64,000 nt of DNA from Eretmocerus hayati (GCA_029851415.1 CM056741.1:144882522-144946521), one strand, 5' to 3'; numbered from the stretch's first letter, positions 1 to 11,255 are shown. Program-made: numbers and translations. The notes: generated by a model from the letters alone, not told the origin.

Positions 1-397
1 GGTAAATCCAGGCTACCATGAAAAAACATAACTTCTTTCCAAAGAAAAAACAATGAAAAAACAGGAGACATCAACCAATGTCTTGCCAATGCTGAGAAGT
101 CGGCCATCTTCGACACCTCTCGACCCACAAGTAGATATACACGGACTGGTTGAGGGAAAAAAGCTCTCCATCGAAAGCTCAAGCTCTCTACCGACTCAGT
201 CCACAGAACCAATATATATCTCGGTTATAAGACACGGCGTGGCGTTGCACTCCGGCGAGTCTCGTCCCCGTCATCGTAATATATATATTACTTAGTGGTA
301 GGGAGCTTTGGGCTTTTATACATCCGCCGCTCATCGTCGTCACTGTATACTCACGTCTGGGGAGTTTGCGCGGCTCGCAAGCATCAGAATCGGACCT

Positions 398-405
398 TAT
401 AAAAG
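398..405 (+). promoter_or_regulatory. TATA box of a candidate core promoter
   Basis: The octamer TATAAAAG lies in a locally GC-rich block. About 30 bases downstream, near 428-434, is a TGCACTC initiator-like site, the usual TATA-to-start distance. Downstream to about 1015 the DNA is GC-rich, contains no long open frame, and has a consensus-like splice donor at 817 (GAG followed by GTAACT). This looks like a promoter with a non-coding first exon on the + strand. The gene served is not shown. The FN3 gene starting at 18730 is the nearest candidate on this strand. Confidence 0.45.
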
Positions 406-429
406 CTCGATGTTAGCTAAGCGGACGCT

Positions 430-816
430 GCACTCGTAGTTTCGCGCGCGCTGAGAATTGTCTACTCGGATTGATATTATAAGCACGCTTTATAATAGCG
501 ATTTGATATAGTTGTATTGTTCTATAGTCCCATGTAGCGATGAACCTAAAAAGGTCACGTGCAATGCCGAGACTATAGCCAATTCGTCTGTGCCGATCTT
601 TATGTCATTCTTTCACGTGTATTATTGTGTGCATTGCGCGAGTGTTCACGTGTTGGTGTGCAGTGAGTGATTGAAAATATCTGTATGTTGTGGTGATTGT
701 GGACACGTGCCTGAGCTAGGCTGCGGTGTCTTTTTGTTGTTGCACGTGAAAATTGTGACGCATCGTCACCGTAGCCCTGTGAAGCAGCGGAGAATTCGTG
801 CCGATTTTCGCGGGAG
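430..816 (+). other. Possible non-coding first exon (5' UTR)
   Basis: This stretch follows the TATA and initiator-like sites and ends at a good donor at 817. A weaker alternative donor lies at 1008. Short open frames on both strands here resemble nothing recognisable. If it belongs to the FN3 gene, it could splice to the strong acceptor at 18352-18353, giving a 17.5 kb first intron. Assignment is inference only. Confidence 0.25.
556..748. promoter_or_regulatory. Cluster of five CACGTG E-boxes
   Basis: Perfect CACGTG palindromes start at 556, 614, 647, 704 and 743, five in 193 bases. This hexamer is the site for bHLH factors of the Myc/Max, USF and CLOCK/CYCLE classes. The cluster lies 120-320 bases downstream of the predicted transcription start, so it would sit inside the first exon. 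Which factor binds, if any, cannot be read from the sequence. Confidence 0.5.
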
Positions 817-1050
817 GTAACTACGAAATTGGTTGCTCGATTTGGTGCTCTCTGCACGCGCACGAGCATCGACGATGCGTGCTGTGCGACAGCCAAATTG
901 ACCGGAAGCGACGACGTTCCCTGTGCCGAGCCATTTCTGCCATCTCGTCACGGTGCCGTGGAATCGGCGACAGGACGAATCGTCGACAATTGTGATCGAG
1001 AAGCTACGTAAACTCCTGCTGTGGCTCACCCATCCAAAGTAGAGGTAGAT

Positions 1051-2084
1051 ATTTCTGAATTAGAACGGTTATTTTCAATCATTCGCAAGACTTACATGTA
1101 ATGCGTCGGTCGGATACCAAGGGATAAGGTTGATGTTTCACTTGACCTTTGTTCATCGATGCTTTCCTGTAAGTCCTCTGATTGAGTCTATTTAACTATA
1201 GTATTAAGTGGTGCAATCTTGATTTCAATTGTCCTGAAGAATCGAGGGGGCTTCAAAAGTTTCATTTACATGTTTCTTTTCATTGCACATTGCCTTGAAA
1301 AAAGAACCCAACATTTTTCATTCACCATTTCGTCAACCTCCCAAAGAATCGTCAAGCTCTCGCGAAATCTCATGCAAAAGCATAAATGATGTCTCGAAAC
1401 ATCCATCAAATAATGTCACGTTGAAGCTAGTTCCATTTCTTTAGAATGAAATTCCGAGTTTTTAAAGTAAATTGTCTCAGAATTCGAAAAATCGGGTTTT
1501 CCAAAAATTAACAGAGATACTTTTATGGTTGCATTGAGTAAATATGATCCAAAATTCAATAAATGATCCCTTTTGGAACAGCACCGATCCCCAAATGTAG
1601 ATAAAAACGAACAGTGTGATCATCGAGTCACGTAATCTCTCCATGCGTTCCATGAAATACGTCTAATCTGGGTCATAAGAATTGAGAATCTGCACATCAA
1701 TTATCTCAAGAACCAAGGAAAGTTACTGTGATAAAATTCGAAGAATATTTTTTTTTGGTCCTAGACCTTTGGTTGATCGGGATGTCAAACTATGTGGAAT
1801 TAGTACCGCTTCGCAAGCCAGCCCGCCAAATCACATTCAGTATGAAAGCGATTCTTGATTTAAAAGAAATGAAGTTGTGATGATATGTTCATATAACCGC
1901 ATCTTGGGTCGAGTTGCATCACGAACAAACTGGGTGAGATAGATATCCCTCCAGTAGAGATAGGAAATCAAATCATAGAGTTATGTGAAACTATCAAAGT
2001 ACTTGGAGTTACTCGAAACTGTAGCTGTCTTACCAAGCGTAGTCAGTGCACAACTATGACCGAAAATTGCTTTGCTACACTACC
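1051..2084. other. Non-coding stretch with no recognised feature
   Basis: AT-rich sequence with stops in all frames. I see no clear repeat, RNA gene or exon. It could be intron if the upstream promoter belongs to the FN3 gene. Confidence 0.4.
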
Positions 2085-2584
2085 CATGTAATACATGAGA
2101 TTCCATGAACATATATGATTATGGGATTCGTAGATTCCATGGTCATATACGATTATATATGAAACTGGTTTGGAAACTTGTCATTTTTATTCTGGAAAGA
2201 CGTGATATACTAATTTACAGCTAGTGCAACATCAATACTCCACGGTGATGACGCGAACATGACTGAGAAAAATCTTTCCCGGGGTCATTCTCAAGTTTTG
2301 AACATCTGAAGCACTGAAGAGAAAAAACTCTCATTGAATATCATTCTTCGTCAAAAATTTCAATATTTTGGAAGTTGAGACCGACTCCTGGGGAGTTTTT
2401 TTCTCAGTAGTATATGATGAGTATCGTGACGGATTGTTATTAGAACAGGTTTGAATGAATATAACACAACTTTTCGGTATAATCTAAAAATGTTTGAGAT
2501 GGTTTTATGTATGATCATACATGACCATGGGATCCCTGAATTCCATGATCACGTATGTTCATGGAATCGTATATTTTACATGAG
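2085..2584. mobile_element. MITE, copy A of a ~500-bp family
   Basis: The element is repeated in the same orientation at about 24540-25070. Shared internal landmarks include AGAAAAATCTTTCCC, TTTTGAACAT, GAGACCGACT and TATCGTGA. The ends form imperfect inverted repeats rich in TGATCATA-type palindromes (ATTCCATGAACATA near the left, its complement near the right). It has no coding capacity. The family is non-autonomous and its superfamily is not identifiable. Confidence 0.7.
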
Positions 2585-2587
2585 TAG

Positions 2588-2916
2588 CGAAGAGAGGTCC
2601 AATCTTGCGGGCCCCGAATTCGTCCTAAAATCTGGAGATCATCTTGTTTTGGTGAGAAATGGAAGTATCTCAAAAAGTTCAGCCCCATGGGCCTCCTATT
2701 CTGAGATACAGTTAGGGTAATCAACATAGCCCATATTGGCCCATGTTGAGAAAATCTTGCATAGAATATACTGACGATGCTACTCTCCATAGCTGAATCT
2801 TGGTATGAGAGACCCATTGCACAAAATCCTTCTGGGTACCTCCATTTCTCACCAAAAGAAAATAATTTCCAGAGTTCGGGACGAACCTAGGACCCGCAAG
2901 GTTGGACCTCTCCGTG
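2588..2916. mobile_element. Tourist-like palindromic MITE (diverged copy 1)
   Basis: Inverted ends read GAGAGGTCCAATCTTGCGGG on the left and, reverse-complemented, GAGAGGTCCAACCTTGCGGG on the right. It belongs to the CAAGGGGAG-ended family also seen at 4835, 6163, 23805, 26965 and 48151. Flanks TAG and TAA fit a decayed 3-bp TWA-type duplication. It directly abuts the preceding MITE. Confidence 0.65.
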
Positions 2917-2919
2917 TAA

Positions 2920-4472
2920 GTATACTATGGAAGTGCAACGACTGCATGAAGAAGACCAACTTCAAAGCCAAGAGCTTTGTACTCCCCCATCTTGAGTACT
3001 GCCAAGGCCTTTCTTTGAACTTCTCCAAAGGATTAGTGAGCAGGCTTGCTCGTTCGTATGAGAAATATCATCATATTACGCCCTTGTTAGTTAACCTCAA
3101 ATGATGCCTTAAAATCCGTAGAAAGTATCTTAGCCTATATGCTTATTGGACAGCGTCTTGAGATCGCCAGTATCTGAGTACCTGATAGATCACGAGTATC
3201 TGAAAATTATGCTAAAATTCCGTGATGATGATAGAGTAGGGTCCAAAGGGGTTCCTTTACTCAACCTTGATGTGCCAAGGTGGCCAACGACCACATACGA
3301 AATCTCTTTCATTATTGCGACTATTGTTGAATGGAACAAGTTGCCAGACAATCACGAGAGCAAATACAACCGTGCATTATTTAAAGTCAGATTATTTATT
3401 CATATGTTTAGAAATGAGGGGTATAACGAGTCAAAGCTGTTTTGTTTGTACGTGTTTAATTCAACTCGCGCATAAATCATAGAATCAAGATGATTCGATC
3501 AATTCTTCATTCATCACTACCGAATCGAGCCTTATGGCTAGTGTGCAATGTTTTCTTCCTTGTGTTCATGGTAAATCTATGCAAGCTAGACTCGCGTGTA
3601 AGGTCAGAAAGCTGGTTTCAGTTCGAGAAACTCTGTTAGTCACATTATCATGAGTACTGACTTCTTTCTTTTTAATTTTATATATGTTCGTTTTTCCTGT
3701 GTTATCATTCAATTATTACCTCAAATCCCTTTGTATCAACGAGATCGCCATAGTCCGTGGCTCTGGTGAATGATGCAGTTCTGTTAAGAATGATTTATTA
3801 TGCACGTGGTCTCGACACCGAAAGTCTATTAGTTGAATTAATATCTGTTTCACTTTTGATAGATTTTAATACTCACACGAAAAGCGAACCAAGTGTAATG
3901 AAGTTGTTTACCCGTCAACGCAATTCTCTTGTCGGCAACACAGAGCTGTTGATGACTACGATCGACACCGAGCGTTGTCTTAACTCTGTGACGAGTCCTT
4001 GCAGCGAGCACGTCTCTACGTCTTACCGTACATAATATATTGTGTTGAATATTCTACGAATCTCAAAAGTCCCGAGTCACTCGATAAAAATCAACTCGAA
4101 TTAGGTGCTGTGAGTGATTCTTTCGGCATAATCCAGCCTCCTTAACTTCAATAAGCTCATCATATTATGCTTTTCTGTTCATGTACACTAATCGTAAGTT
4201 ACAACATTTGTGAGTAAAAATTCATCGGCTTTCGTAGGCTGTAATAGTTTTTGTATTCAGCGTGTAGTGCCAAGTGGGCTGGATCTGTAACTTTTATTTC
4301 TACTTGGTGAATTGTCGTGACTCCGGGCTCACTAGTAATGGGATAATCGTGCACTGCGGAGTTCATTCACGTGATACCATCAAGGGTCATTTTGTTGATT
4401 ACGCCTGACATTTGAGCTTCACGAGTTTCAAATAATACGTTGCGATCTAGACTCAGCTCGAGTCTAGATGCA
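2920..4472. other. Non-coding stretch with no recognised feature
   Basis: Short open frames at 3146-3475 and 3757-4035 show no recognisable domain, signal or homologous repeat copy in the window. I find no support for exons. Confidence 0.4.
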
Positions 4473-4481
4473 ATGGAATGA
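4473..4481. repeat. Left 9-bp target-site duplication
   Basis: ATGGAATGA directly abuts the left inverted repeat of the 5.5 kb element. The same nine bases recur at 10018-10026, directly after the right inverted repeat. Confidence 0.75.
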
Positions 4482-4834
4482 GGATGCCTGAACTCAGCAC
4501 AAACATTTCCGCACAAACACAAATGAACCATCTGATATTTTTTACTCTTTTATTCCTAATTTATTGCTGTATTGCGGAATTTATTGCTCTTCATTTTCTC
4601 GAATTAATAGTGTTTGTGCTGAGTTCAATATGGAGTCAGCACAAACATTGGGTTTTTTGCCAACCTATCAAAACCTAACTTAGCCTATATTTTATTGCTA
4701 ATTTATTGCTCCCAGAATCCGTTTTGATCATCCCCTTAGAGCAACTTCCGGCGGAGATATGAGTGTTTGTGCTGAATTCAATGTGGAGTCAGCACAAACA
4801 TCGGGTTTTTGCCGACCTATCGAAACCTGACTTA

Positions 4835-5160
4835 CAAGGGGAGTCCGGAGTCTCCGGGTCCTGAAATCTCACCAAAATTTTTTTACAGTTTCGTACCACC
4901 AAGAATATGAAGAACCCGAAGCAACTCCGTCAAATGGGCCCTCTGTCCGAAGTTACAGCCTCTGACATCAGCATTGCCCAAATGAGCTCATGTTACAAAG
5001 TGATATATATAGATATACTGACAATCCTAACATTTTCACTCGTAGCTCTGAACAGGGAGCCCATTTGACGGAGTTGCTTTAGATTCTTAGTATTCCAGGT
5101 GCAAAACTGTGGAAAAATTTTGGTGAGATTTCAGGACCCGGAGACTCCGGACTCCCCTTG
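4835..5160. mobile_element. Tourist-like palindromic MITE (copy 2)
   Basis: A 326-bp inverted repeat ending CAAGGGGAGTCCGGAGTCTC and its complement, flanked by TTA at 4832-4834 and 5161-5163. The insertion point is confirmed by a related uninserted stretch at about 4676-4692, which reads straight through (AACTTAGCCTATATTTTATT). TTA duplications fit PIF/Harbinger-type MITEs. The centre is a short TATATATAGATATAC segment. Confidence 0.85.
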
Positions 5161-5349
5161 TTAGCTTATATTTTATTGCTAATTTATTGCTCTCAGAATC
5201 CGTTTCGATCATCCCCTTAGAGCAACTTCCGGCGGAGATATGAGTGATTATGCTGAGTTCAATGTGGACCCAGCACAAACATTAGGTTTTTGCCGACCTT
5301 TCAACGCCTTGATTAACCTATACTTCATTGCTATTCCATTTCTCTAAGA

Positions 5350-5765
5350 ACCTTCGTTGACTATTATGTCAAAGGTGCGACAATAGACATTCGCGTTTGG
5401 ACACGGAGGGCTCGACAGCCATCGGTGGTGAGGTTGCCGTGGCGCTGGAGCCGGAAAGTCGTGAATATGGAGACCAAACCACTCTTCGTGGCATGTTCTG
5501 CATACTTTCGGGGCCACTGTGGAGAGTATTTCACACATTCGCGCTGGCTTACGGAAGCTCAACGGAATAGTCCAATCTATCATTTTTCGAGAGAGATGCA
5601 GCAATGGCATTTTGGAGCAAGTTTATAGTATTTGTGACGCAAATCACCTACAGAATAATTGGGTAGTCGACGAGATTAATGAGGTCCCAAGAACATTTTC
5701 ACGAGGGTTTGATGAAAAGAAAAAAATTAACTGTAAATTGAGTTTTGACCAGCTTCAACTCCCTC
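5350..5765 (+). pseudogene. Degenerate coding-like block in left arm (captured gene fragment?)
   Basis: This block is repeated inverted at about 7522-7935, so it is part of the inverted repeat. Partial open frames in the two copies still align, for example SRWLTEA and YHF.REMQ, with frameshifts between them. One mixed-frame reading has SGPL..VF, then about 40 residues later VTQITY, and in the right copy RFP. That spacing faintly recalls the C-terminal half of SLC5 sodium-solute symporters, but identity is too low to claim it. No intact gene is present. Confidence 0.25.
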
Positions 5766-6159
5766 GTTTTAAGAGATGATATCTTAAGTCCGATCGACTG
5801 TAGCGTACACGTAATTCATAGTGGATCACGTCTACTAATAATGTAATCGAGGTATTATATCAAAGGATTGAGAGCTGAATGGTGTGCTCACATCAAAGAA
5901 TTGGATTCACCTACGGTGAGGGTCAAACGCAAGGAATCGACGAGTTCCTTTCATCTGTGAAACTCGCAGCAGTTTTATACCTCGGTTCGGAGTAGATTTT
6001 CAAAATATCCACAAAAAAAGTATCCTACACATTTTCGGTGAAACTAACTTCATCTTTTCGTCTTAAAACGAAAAGCACACCACAGTAGAAGGGCAAAAAA
6101 AATCGCAAAGAAGGGGAGCTCTTACATCCCATTTATACTGGTGAAAGCGAAGAGTTGAC
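5766..6159. other. Core of the 5.5 kb element, left part
   Basis: Unique DNA between the inverted arms, with no open frame of note and no transposase motif visible. Confidence 0.4.
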
Positions 6160-6162
6160 TTA

Positions 6163-6491
6163 CAAGGGGAGTCCGGAGTCTCCGGGTCCTGAAATCTCAC
6201 CGAAATTTTTTCACAGTTTCGTACCACCTAAAATATGAAGGATCCAAAGCAACTCCGTCAAATGGGCCTCCTGTTCAAAGTTACAGCCCATGACATCAGC
6301 ATTACCCATATAGGCCCATGTTAAAAAGTGATATATATAGATATACTAGCAATGTTGACGTTTCTGGCTGTAGCTCAGAACAGAAGGCCCATTTGACAGA
6401 GTTGCTTTAGATTCTTCATATTCTAGGTGGTACGAAACTGTGAAAAAATTTTGGTGAGATTTCAGGACCCGGAGACTCCGGACTCCCCTTG
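6163..6491. mobile_element. Tourist-like palindromic MITE (copy 3)
   Basis: Nearly identical to the copy at 4835-5160, with ends CAAGGGGAGTCCGGAGTCTC and complement. It is flanked by TTA at 6160-6162 and 6492-6494. High similarity between the two copies suggests relatively recent activity. Confidence 0.85.
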
Positions 6492-6494
6492 TTA

Positions 6495-7029
6495 GTTCCA
6501 GATTCCATCGACGGATGATTTCAATTCTCCCGGGAAAATGACCGTCAAGGTGCCTAAAAATTGATCGATAGTGGATCTTTTAGATCGGTCAATCTCCGAC
6601 TCTGCAACGTGAGCATGTTTTGTTAAAATTGTAAACTTCATCGCAAGGTTCATTAAAAGCGGGTATTTGAGCAAGACCGGGTAATTTTTCTCCCAAAGCG
6701 GGTAGTTGTGAAACCCGAAATTGGGTAATTGTTAGAAATATTTTTTCCGAGTTCCAAACGGTAAGTGCGGTAAAGAAACCGAAACCAAGATAGGTTTACT
6801 CGTACTATTTGAGCTGTGGAGCGAGAAGGTCGAAAGGAGGCGGAAAATACGTTTCCTGGATTCTCTTCCATAACCGCTTGAACGGCAATTTTCATTCTAG
6901 CTGAAACATGATCCCAGGTGCTTGGATTCTTCAAAATTATGGATGGAGATGCGAAATTGCCAATAGAGGTAATTCGAGTGCTTGCACTTGTCGTACACAG
7001 TTATGTAATAGGAAAAATTTGTAGATAGG
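6495..7029. other. Core of the 5.5 kb element, right part
   Basis: Non-coding. The run near 6660-6730 contains three spaced GCGGGTA/CCGGGTAA-like words, a weak local repeat. Nothing else is recognisable. Confidence 0.35.
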
Positions 7030-7156
7030 TTTATTCGATTATGCTGTTCGGAGCGCTCCGAACTCTCGGATGTCTCTCTCTTACTCATTGCATTAGAAAG
7101 AGAGGTCCGAGAGTTCGGAGCGCTCCGAACGCTCCGAACTAGCATAATCGAATAAA
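7030..7156. repeat. Short hairpin element
   Basis: TTTATTCGATTATGC at the left is complemented by GCATAATCGAATAAA at the right. Inside, TTCGGAGCGCTCCGAA is itself palindromic and recurs on both arms. The whole 127 bp could fold into one long hairpin. Probably a tiny MITE nested in the 5.5 kb element. Confidence 0.7.
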
Positions 7157-7521
7157 TCTTATGTGTTGAAATTGGCCTGAGCATTGGCGTTCTGAACGTC
7201 CGTAAAAGTTGAGGTATACGAAAGATACGATTTTTCCAGATTGAGCAAAAAAAGATTGAAAAAATCTCTTTCTCCAGGCACTGAGGGTCAAAGAAGAGCC
7301 CGGGAAAGTCTCAAAGATTGATTTTCCATTAATTTTGCATGCGGTTCAAACAAATGAATAACGTTAGTGCAATTCTAGACCCCCTACTGACCGTACTGTT
7401 TGCTATGCTTTGTTTCGATCCGTCTTTCATTTCCTCTATCAAACAGTGCAACATAACGAAATTATCTCCAAAAAAAACTACGGCAGGGTCCCCACCGTGC
7501 AAGACTGAAATACCCCTAAAA

Positions 7522-7935
7522 ATGCCAGAGTTGAAGCTGATCAAAACTCAAATTACAGGTAATTTTTTTCTGTTTATCAAAACCTCGCGAAAATGCTCTC
7601 GGGAACCTTATCAATCTCTTCGACCCTCCAAGGATTTTGTAGGTGATTTGCATCACAAATACTATGAACTTGCTATCAAATGCAATCGCTGCATCTCTCT
7701 CCAAAAATGATAGATTAGACTATTCCATAGAGCTTCCGTCAGCCAGCGCGAAGCTGTGTAAAATACTCCCGTAAATGGTCCCAAAAGTATGCAGAAGATG
7801 CCATGAAGAGTGGTCCCTATATTCACGACTTCCCGGCTCCTCCGCCACTGCAACCTCGCCACCGTAGGCTGTCGGGCCCGCCATGTCCAAACGCGAATGT
7901 CTATCGTCGCACCACTGAGATAATAGTCGACGGAG
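7522..7935 (-). pseudogene. Degenerate coding-like block in right arm (inverted copy)
   Basis: Inverted, diverged copy of 5350-5765. Minus-strand fragments keep SRWLTEALWNSLIYHFWREM in one frame and FSRGFDKQKKITCNLSFDQL in another. Stops and frame changes rule out a working gene. Its duplication in both arms means it travels with the inverted repeats. Its origin, host gene fragment or old transposon gene, is unresolved. Confidence 0.25.
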
Positions 7936-7944
7936 GTTCTTAGA

Positions 7945-9633
7945 CACAGTGCTCGGGAGAGGACGATAGGTTGAACAAAATTGTCACCAAAAACTGAGCA
8001 CGTCGTGATTCAGTACTATGCCCAAAGATCAAAATCCCGTTTTGACCGAAATGGAGCAATACCCTTTTTTGGAATGCGAGCTTGATTCGTATTTTTACGT
8101 GCTAATCAAATGGAGCTTTTTCGAGCGATATACTTGTCGAGACCATAACAGCTCTGCTCCCAAAGCTCATAACTCAAACGTATCCCAATTATTTTCAACG
8201 TACTTGAGCTCAATTTAGAGCTCATTCTAAAATATCCAAAATGATCTGAAGTGAGTTTGATTTCAACTAACTAGAGTCGAGGAACCTCATTTTGAATCAT
8301 TACCCGAAATTTCCTCTTCTGACGATTTGAGACTTTTCTAGTTCATAATTCCTGAGATAGCTCAAGTCTACTGTGTTGAATTAAAGCTCACATTAGCTTA
8401 TTTTGAAGGTCTTTGAGAAAGCTTCAAAATAAGTTGAAGTAAGGTAAGTGTAACCAACTTGCCCCCATTGAGCCATTTTCTTAATAACTTTGGCCCATCT
8501 CAATATTTTCTAACGTACCTCAGCTCATTTTAAAGCTTGTCTTAAGATCTTCGAAATAAGTTGAAGTACATTCAATCTGAACCAACCGGAGCCAAACTGT
8601 TTGAGTTCTCCCAAAAGGTGATTTTTGAGAGTTTACAAAAGTATGTACCCAACTTGCCCCCATTAAGCCTTTTTCTTAATAACTTTGGTTTACTTCAACG
8701 ATTCTCAACGTGTTTTAACTCATTTTGAAGCTTGTCCAAAGACCTTTGAAATGCACTAAACTACGTCCAATTTGAATCAATTGGAGCCGAACTGTCTCAA
8801 TTCTTCCGAAATAAATGATGGAAATCGGCGATAAAGTGTTTTCATCGCCGTGCACGCACATTTGGAGCTTTTCGGTGGTTCGAAACACTATTTCTGACCT
8901 ATTCTGACGTGATAAGCACCTTTCGAGTGGTGAAAAGAGTCGTTCTGCACGCCCTTTTGAGATAAACATATGGGGACTTGTTAGGTACACTCCGATGTTG
9001 GCATCCTTGTTTACAAATCGTCTCCGTGTTTTGCGCATGAAAAGGCTCCATATTCAAATTTTGCAATTCTGAAAAATGGATCCCAAAGGTCTTGAAACAA
9101 GGAATTGAATGCGCTAAGGTACGTCAAGATTGGTTGAACTCAACGAATTTGGCACCGATTTTACTGAACGCAATTCCCTCGGTGCTTTCTTAGCTAAGCG
9201 ATTACGAAAAATAGAAAAATCACTTAAGATTTTCTGGAGAACGCAGCAATGATTCGGGGTCGACGCAAACTACTTACTTTCTCATATTTCAACATAACAA
9301 AAGTGAAAAAAAATTGCCGGGAGGCCAAGGAGTGCCCATGCCCGAGATCGGCATATGGGGGCAAGTTGGGTACACTTACCTTACGTTGGAAAATAGTGAG
9401 ATTCATTGAAGTTATGGGCTTTAGGAGCCGTTATTGTCTCGACAAGTATGTTGCTCAAAAAAGCTCCATTTGATTAACACGTAAAAATACGAATTAAGCT
9501 CGCATTTCAAAAAAGGGGATTGCTCCATTTCGGTCGAAACAGGATTTTGATCCCGGGCATAGTACTAAATCACCACGTGTTCAGTTTTTGTTGACAATTT
9601 TGTTCAACCTATCGTCCTTTCCCGAGCATCGTG
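7945..9633. mobile_element. Foldback element with CAC..GTG ends (CMC/Chapaev-like?)
   Basis: Inverted arms start CACAGTGCTCGGG and end CCCGAGCATCGTG, and continue for at least 250 bp with shared landmarks (GACGATAGGTTGAACAAAAT on the left; complement on the right). TAGA lies at 7941-7944 and 9634-9637. The left arm of the surrounding 5.5 kb element lacks this segment and serves as the empty site. Four-base duplications and CAC ends fit CMC/Chapaev-type transposons. The interior has repeated blocks (ACCAACTTGCCCCCAT near 8453 and again near 8648; inverted near 9360) and no clear transposase. Confidence 0.65.
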
Positions 9634-10017
9634 TAGAGCACTGAAGTAGCAATAAAGTACAGGTTAATCAAGGCGTGAAAGGTCGGCAAAAACCTAATGT
9701 TTGTGCTGGGTCCACATTAAACTCAGGACGAACACTCATATCTCCACCGGAAGTTGCTCTATAAGGGGATGATCGAAACGGATTCTGAGATCAATAAATT
9801 AGCAATAAAATATAAGCTAAGTCAGGTTTCGATAGATCGACAAAAACCCATTGATTTGCTGGCTCCACACGGAACTCAGCACAAACACTCATAACTCGAG
9901 AAAATGCAGAGCAATAAATTCCGCAATACAGCAATAAATTAGCAATAAAACAACAATAAAATATCAGAATGTTCATTTGTGTTTGTGCGGAAATGTTTGT
10001 GCTGAGTTCAGGCACCC

Positions 10018-10026
10018 ATGGAATGA
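10018..10026. repeat. Right 9-bp target-site duplication
   Basis: ATGGAATGA matches 4473-4481 exactly and follows the right inverted repeat without a gap. Confidence 0.75.
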
Positions 10027-11255
10027 TAGTGTCATACTGTAATGAGAGTCTGGGATACCCTAGAAATTTCAACGATTTATGTAAGGCGGTGCTCACGAGA
10101 GCTCCAAGATTTTTGTTCCTAATTCACTGGAACTGTGATTATCAAAATTTCATAAGTTTGTATGTTAGACCAAACGCAGTTGATTCATTATCTACCGACC
10201 TTTTCGGATGAGTCGGGATCATCATTCTACAATCGTGGAAGCTTCAAGTCTCAAACATTTTATTCATGATAAATCATCATCGTAAGAACAGTGAAAGCGT
10301 GAAATACTTTTGCCGAGTTTTTTGCTGAATCGCATATCAGAGTAAGAATATCAGCTGATTCGATGGTGGCGATTGCAAGGTATACTTTTCACAATGTCAT
10401 TATTTCTTGTAGCTACAATTTTCTGAAAAATTCATTTCAAGATTGACCTTTTCTGAACATAGATGTGAAATAATTCCAGGAGAATAGTGAACATGGATCC
10501 TCAACTGATTGAAAACAGTTTCAAATGAGTTCATAAGATTATAATTGAATGATTTTTAGATGTATAGATATGGGTGATCCCGCCGAAAGTTTGCTTTCAC
10601 GGGACCAAAATCGTTGCAGAGAGTGATTTGGGTCGAAAAATTATTTCAGCCTCAGACGAGTTTAGGTAGGCCGTTGCAGTCGATTTCTACTTGTTTGGGT
10701 ACAAAAAGAAAGTACCCGGAGCTCCGGGCCTCAAACTTGAAGCCGGACAAAGTTATAAATATAAGGTGTCGCGCCGGAGGATGAAATCGACAGGGACATT
10801 CAACCTCAAGAAGTATTGGCAGTGCTCGGCAACTAATCGCAAACTCTTTCCCGCATGAATTTGGTTCAATGCAGCCGAATACTACAAAAAATGTGTTCTA
10901 CAGAGCGATGGAATGCGCCAGTGGAGAGCACAAAGAGTATGGAAAGGGCAGAAAATTTTGTACGCCATTCAGAAGCCACGTTTATATGGTGCGCTTGGAC
11001 GGGGATCCGAGTTTTCGGCTAATGCCGCACAAGGATTAGGCGTATTTTGGTGTTTAGGTGACAACTTCATTGGTTTAAAAGGTTTAATGGACGATCGTGA
11101 CTGATAACTGTTCAAGCATAGAATATTTATATTTAAACGGACTTTCATGTGCAGGTTTCCGATGTTCAAAACGTAGGAAAGAATCTATAGAAAGATCAAA
11201 ACTGTCGAAAACCACGCGTCTCGTACAGAAAGAGTTACGGTTGCTTTCAATTCCA
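10027..11255. other. Non-coding stretch with no recognised feature
   Basis: Contains only short open frames (10913-11104, for example) with no recognisable motif. Confidence 0.4.

Larger units (their letters stand above)
4482..10017. mobile_element. 5.5 kb long-terminal-inverted-repeat DNA transposon (MULE-like)
   Basis: The left end GGATGCCTGAACTCAGCAC is mirrored at the right end, whose complement reads GGGTGCCTGAACTCAGCAC. A perfect 9-bp direct repeat ATGGAATGA flanks both sides. Nine-base duplications with very long inverted repeats are typical of Mutator-like elements, so that class is the best guess. No transposase is seen. The left arm is about 4482-5765 and the right arm about 7522-10017, the latter lengthened by an inserted element at 7945-9633. 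The core of about 1.75 kb holds no recognisable gene. Two Tourist-like MITEs and a hairpin element are also nested inside, so the element is old and non-autonomous. Confidence 0.7.

Noticed and set aside
53..295. 80-codon + frame upstream of the TATA box
   Set aside because: No domain, and it lies upstream of the predicted start of transcription.
5350..5765. Firm SLC5 transporter call
   Set aside because: Only a few residues with suitable spacing in mixed frames. Too weak without a profile search.
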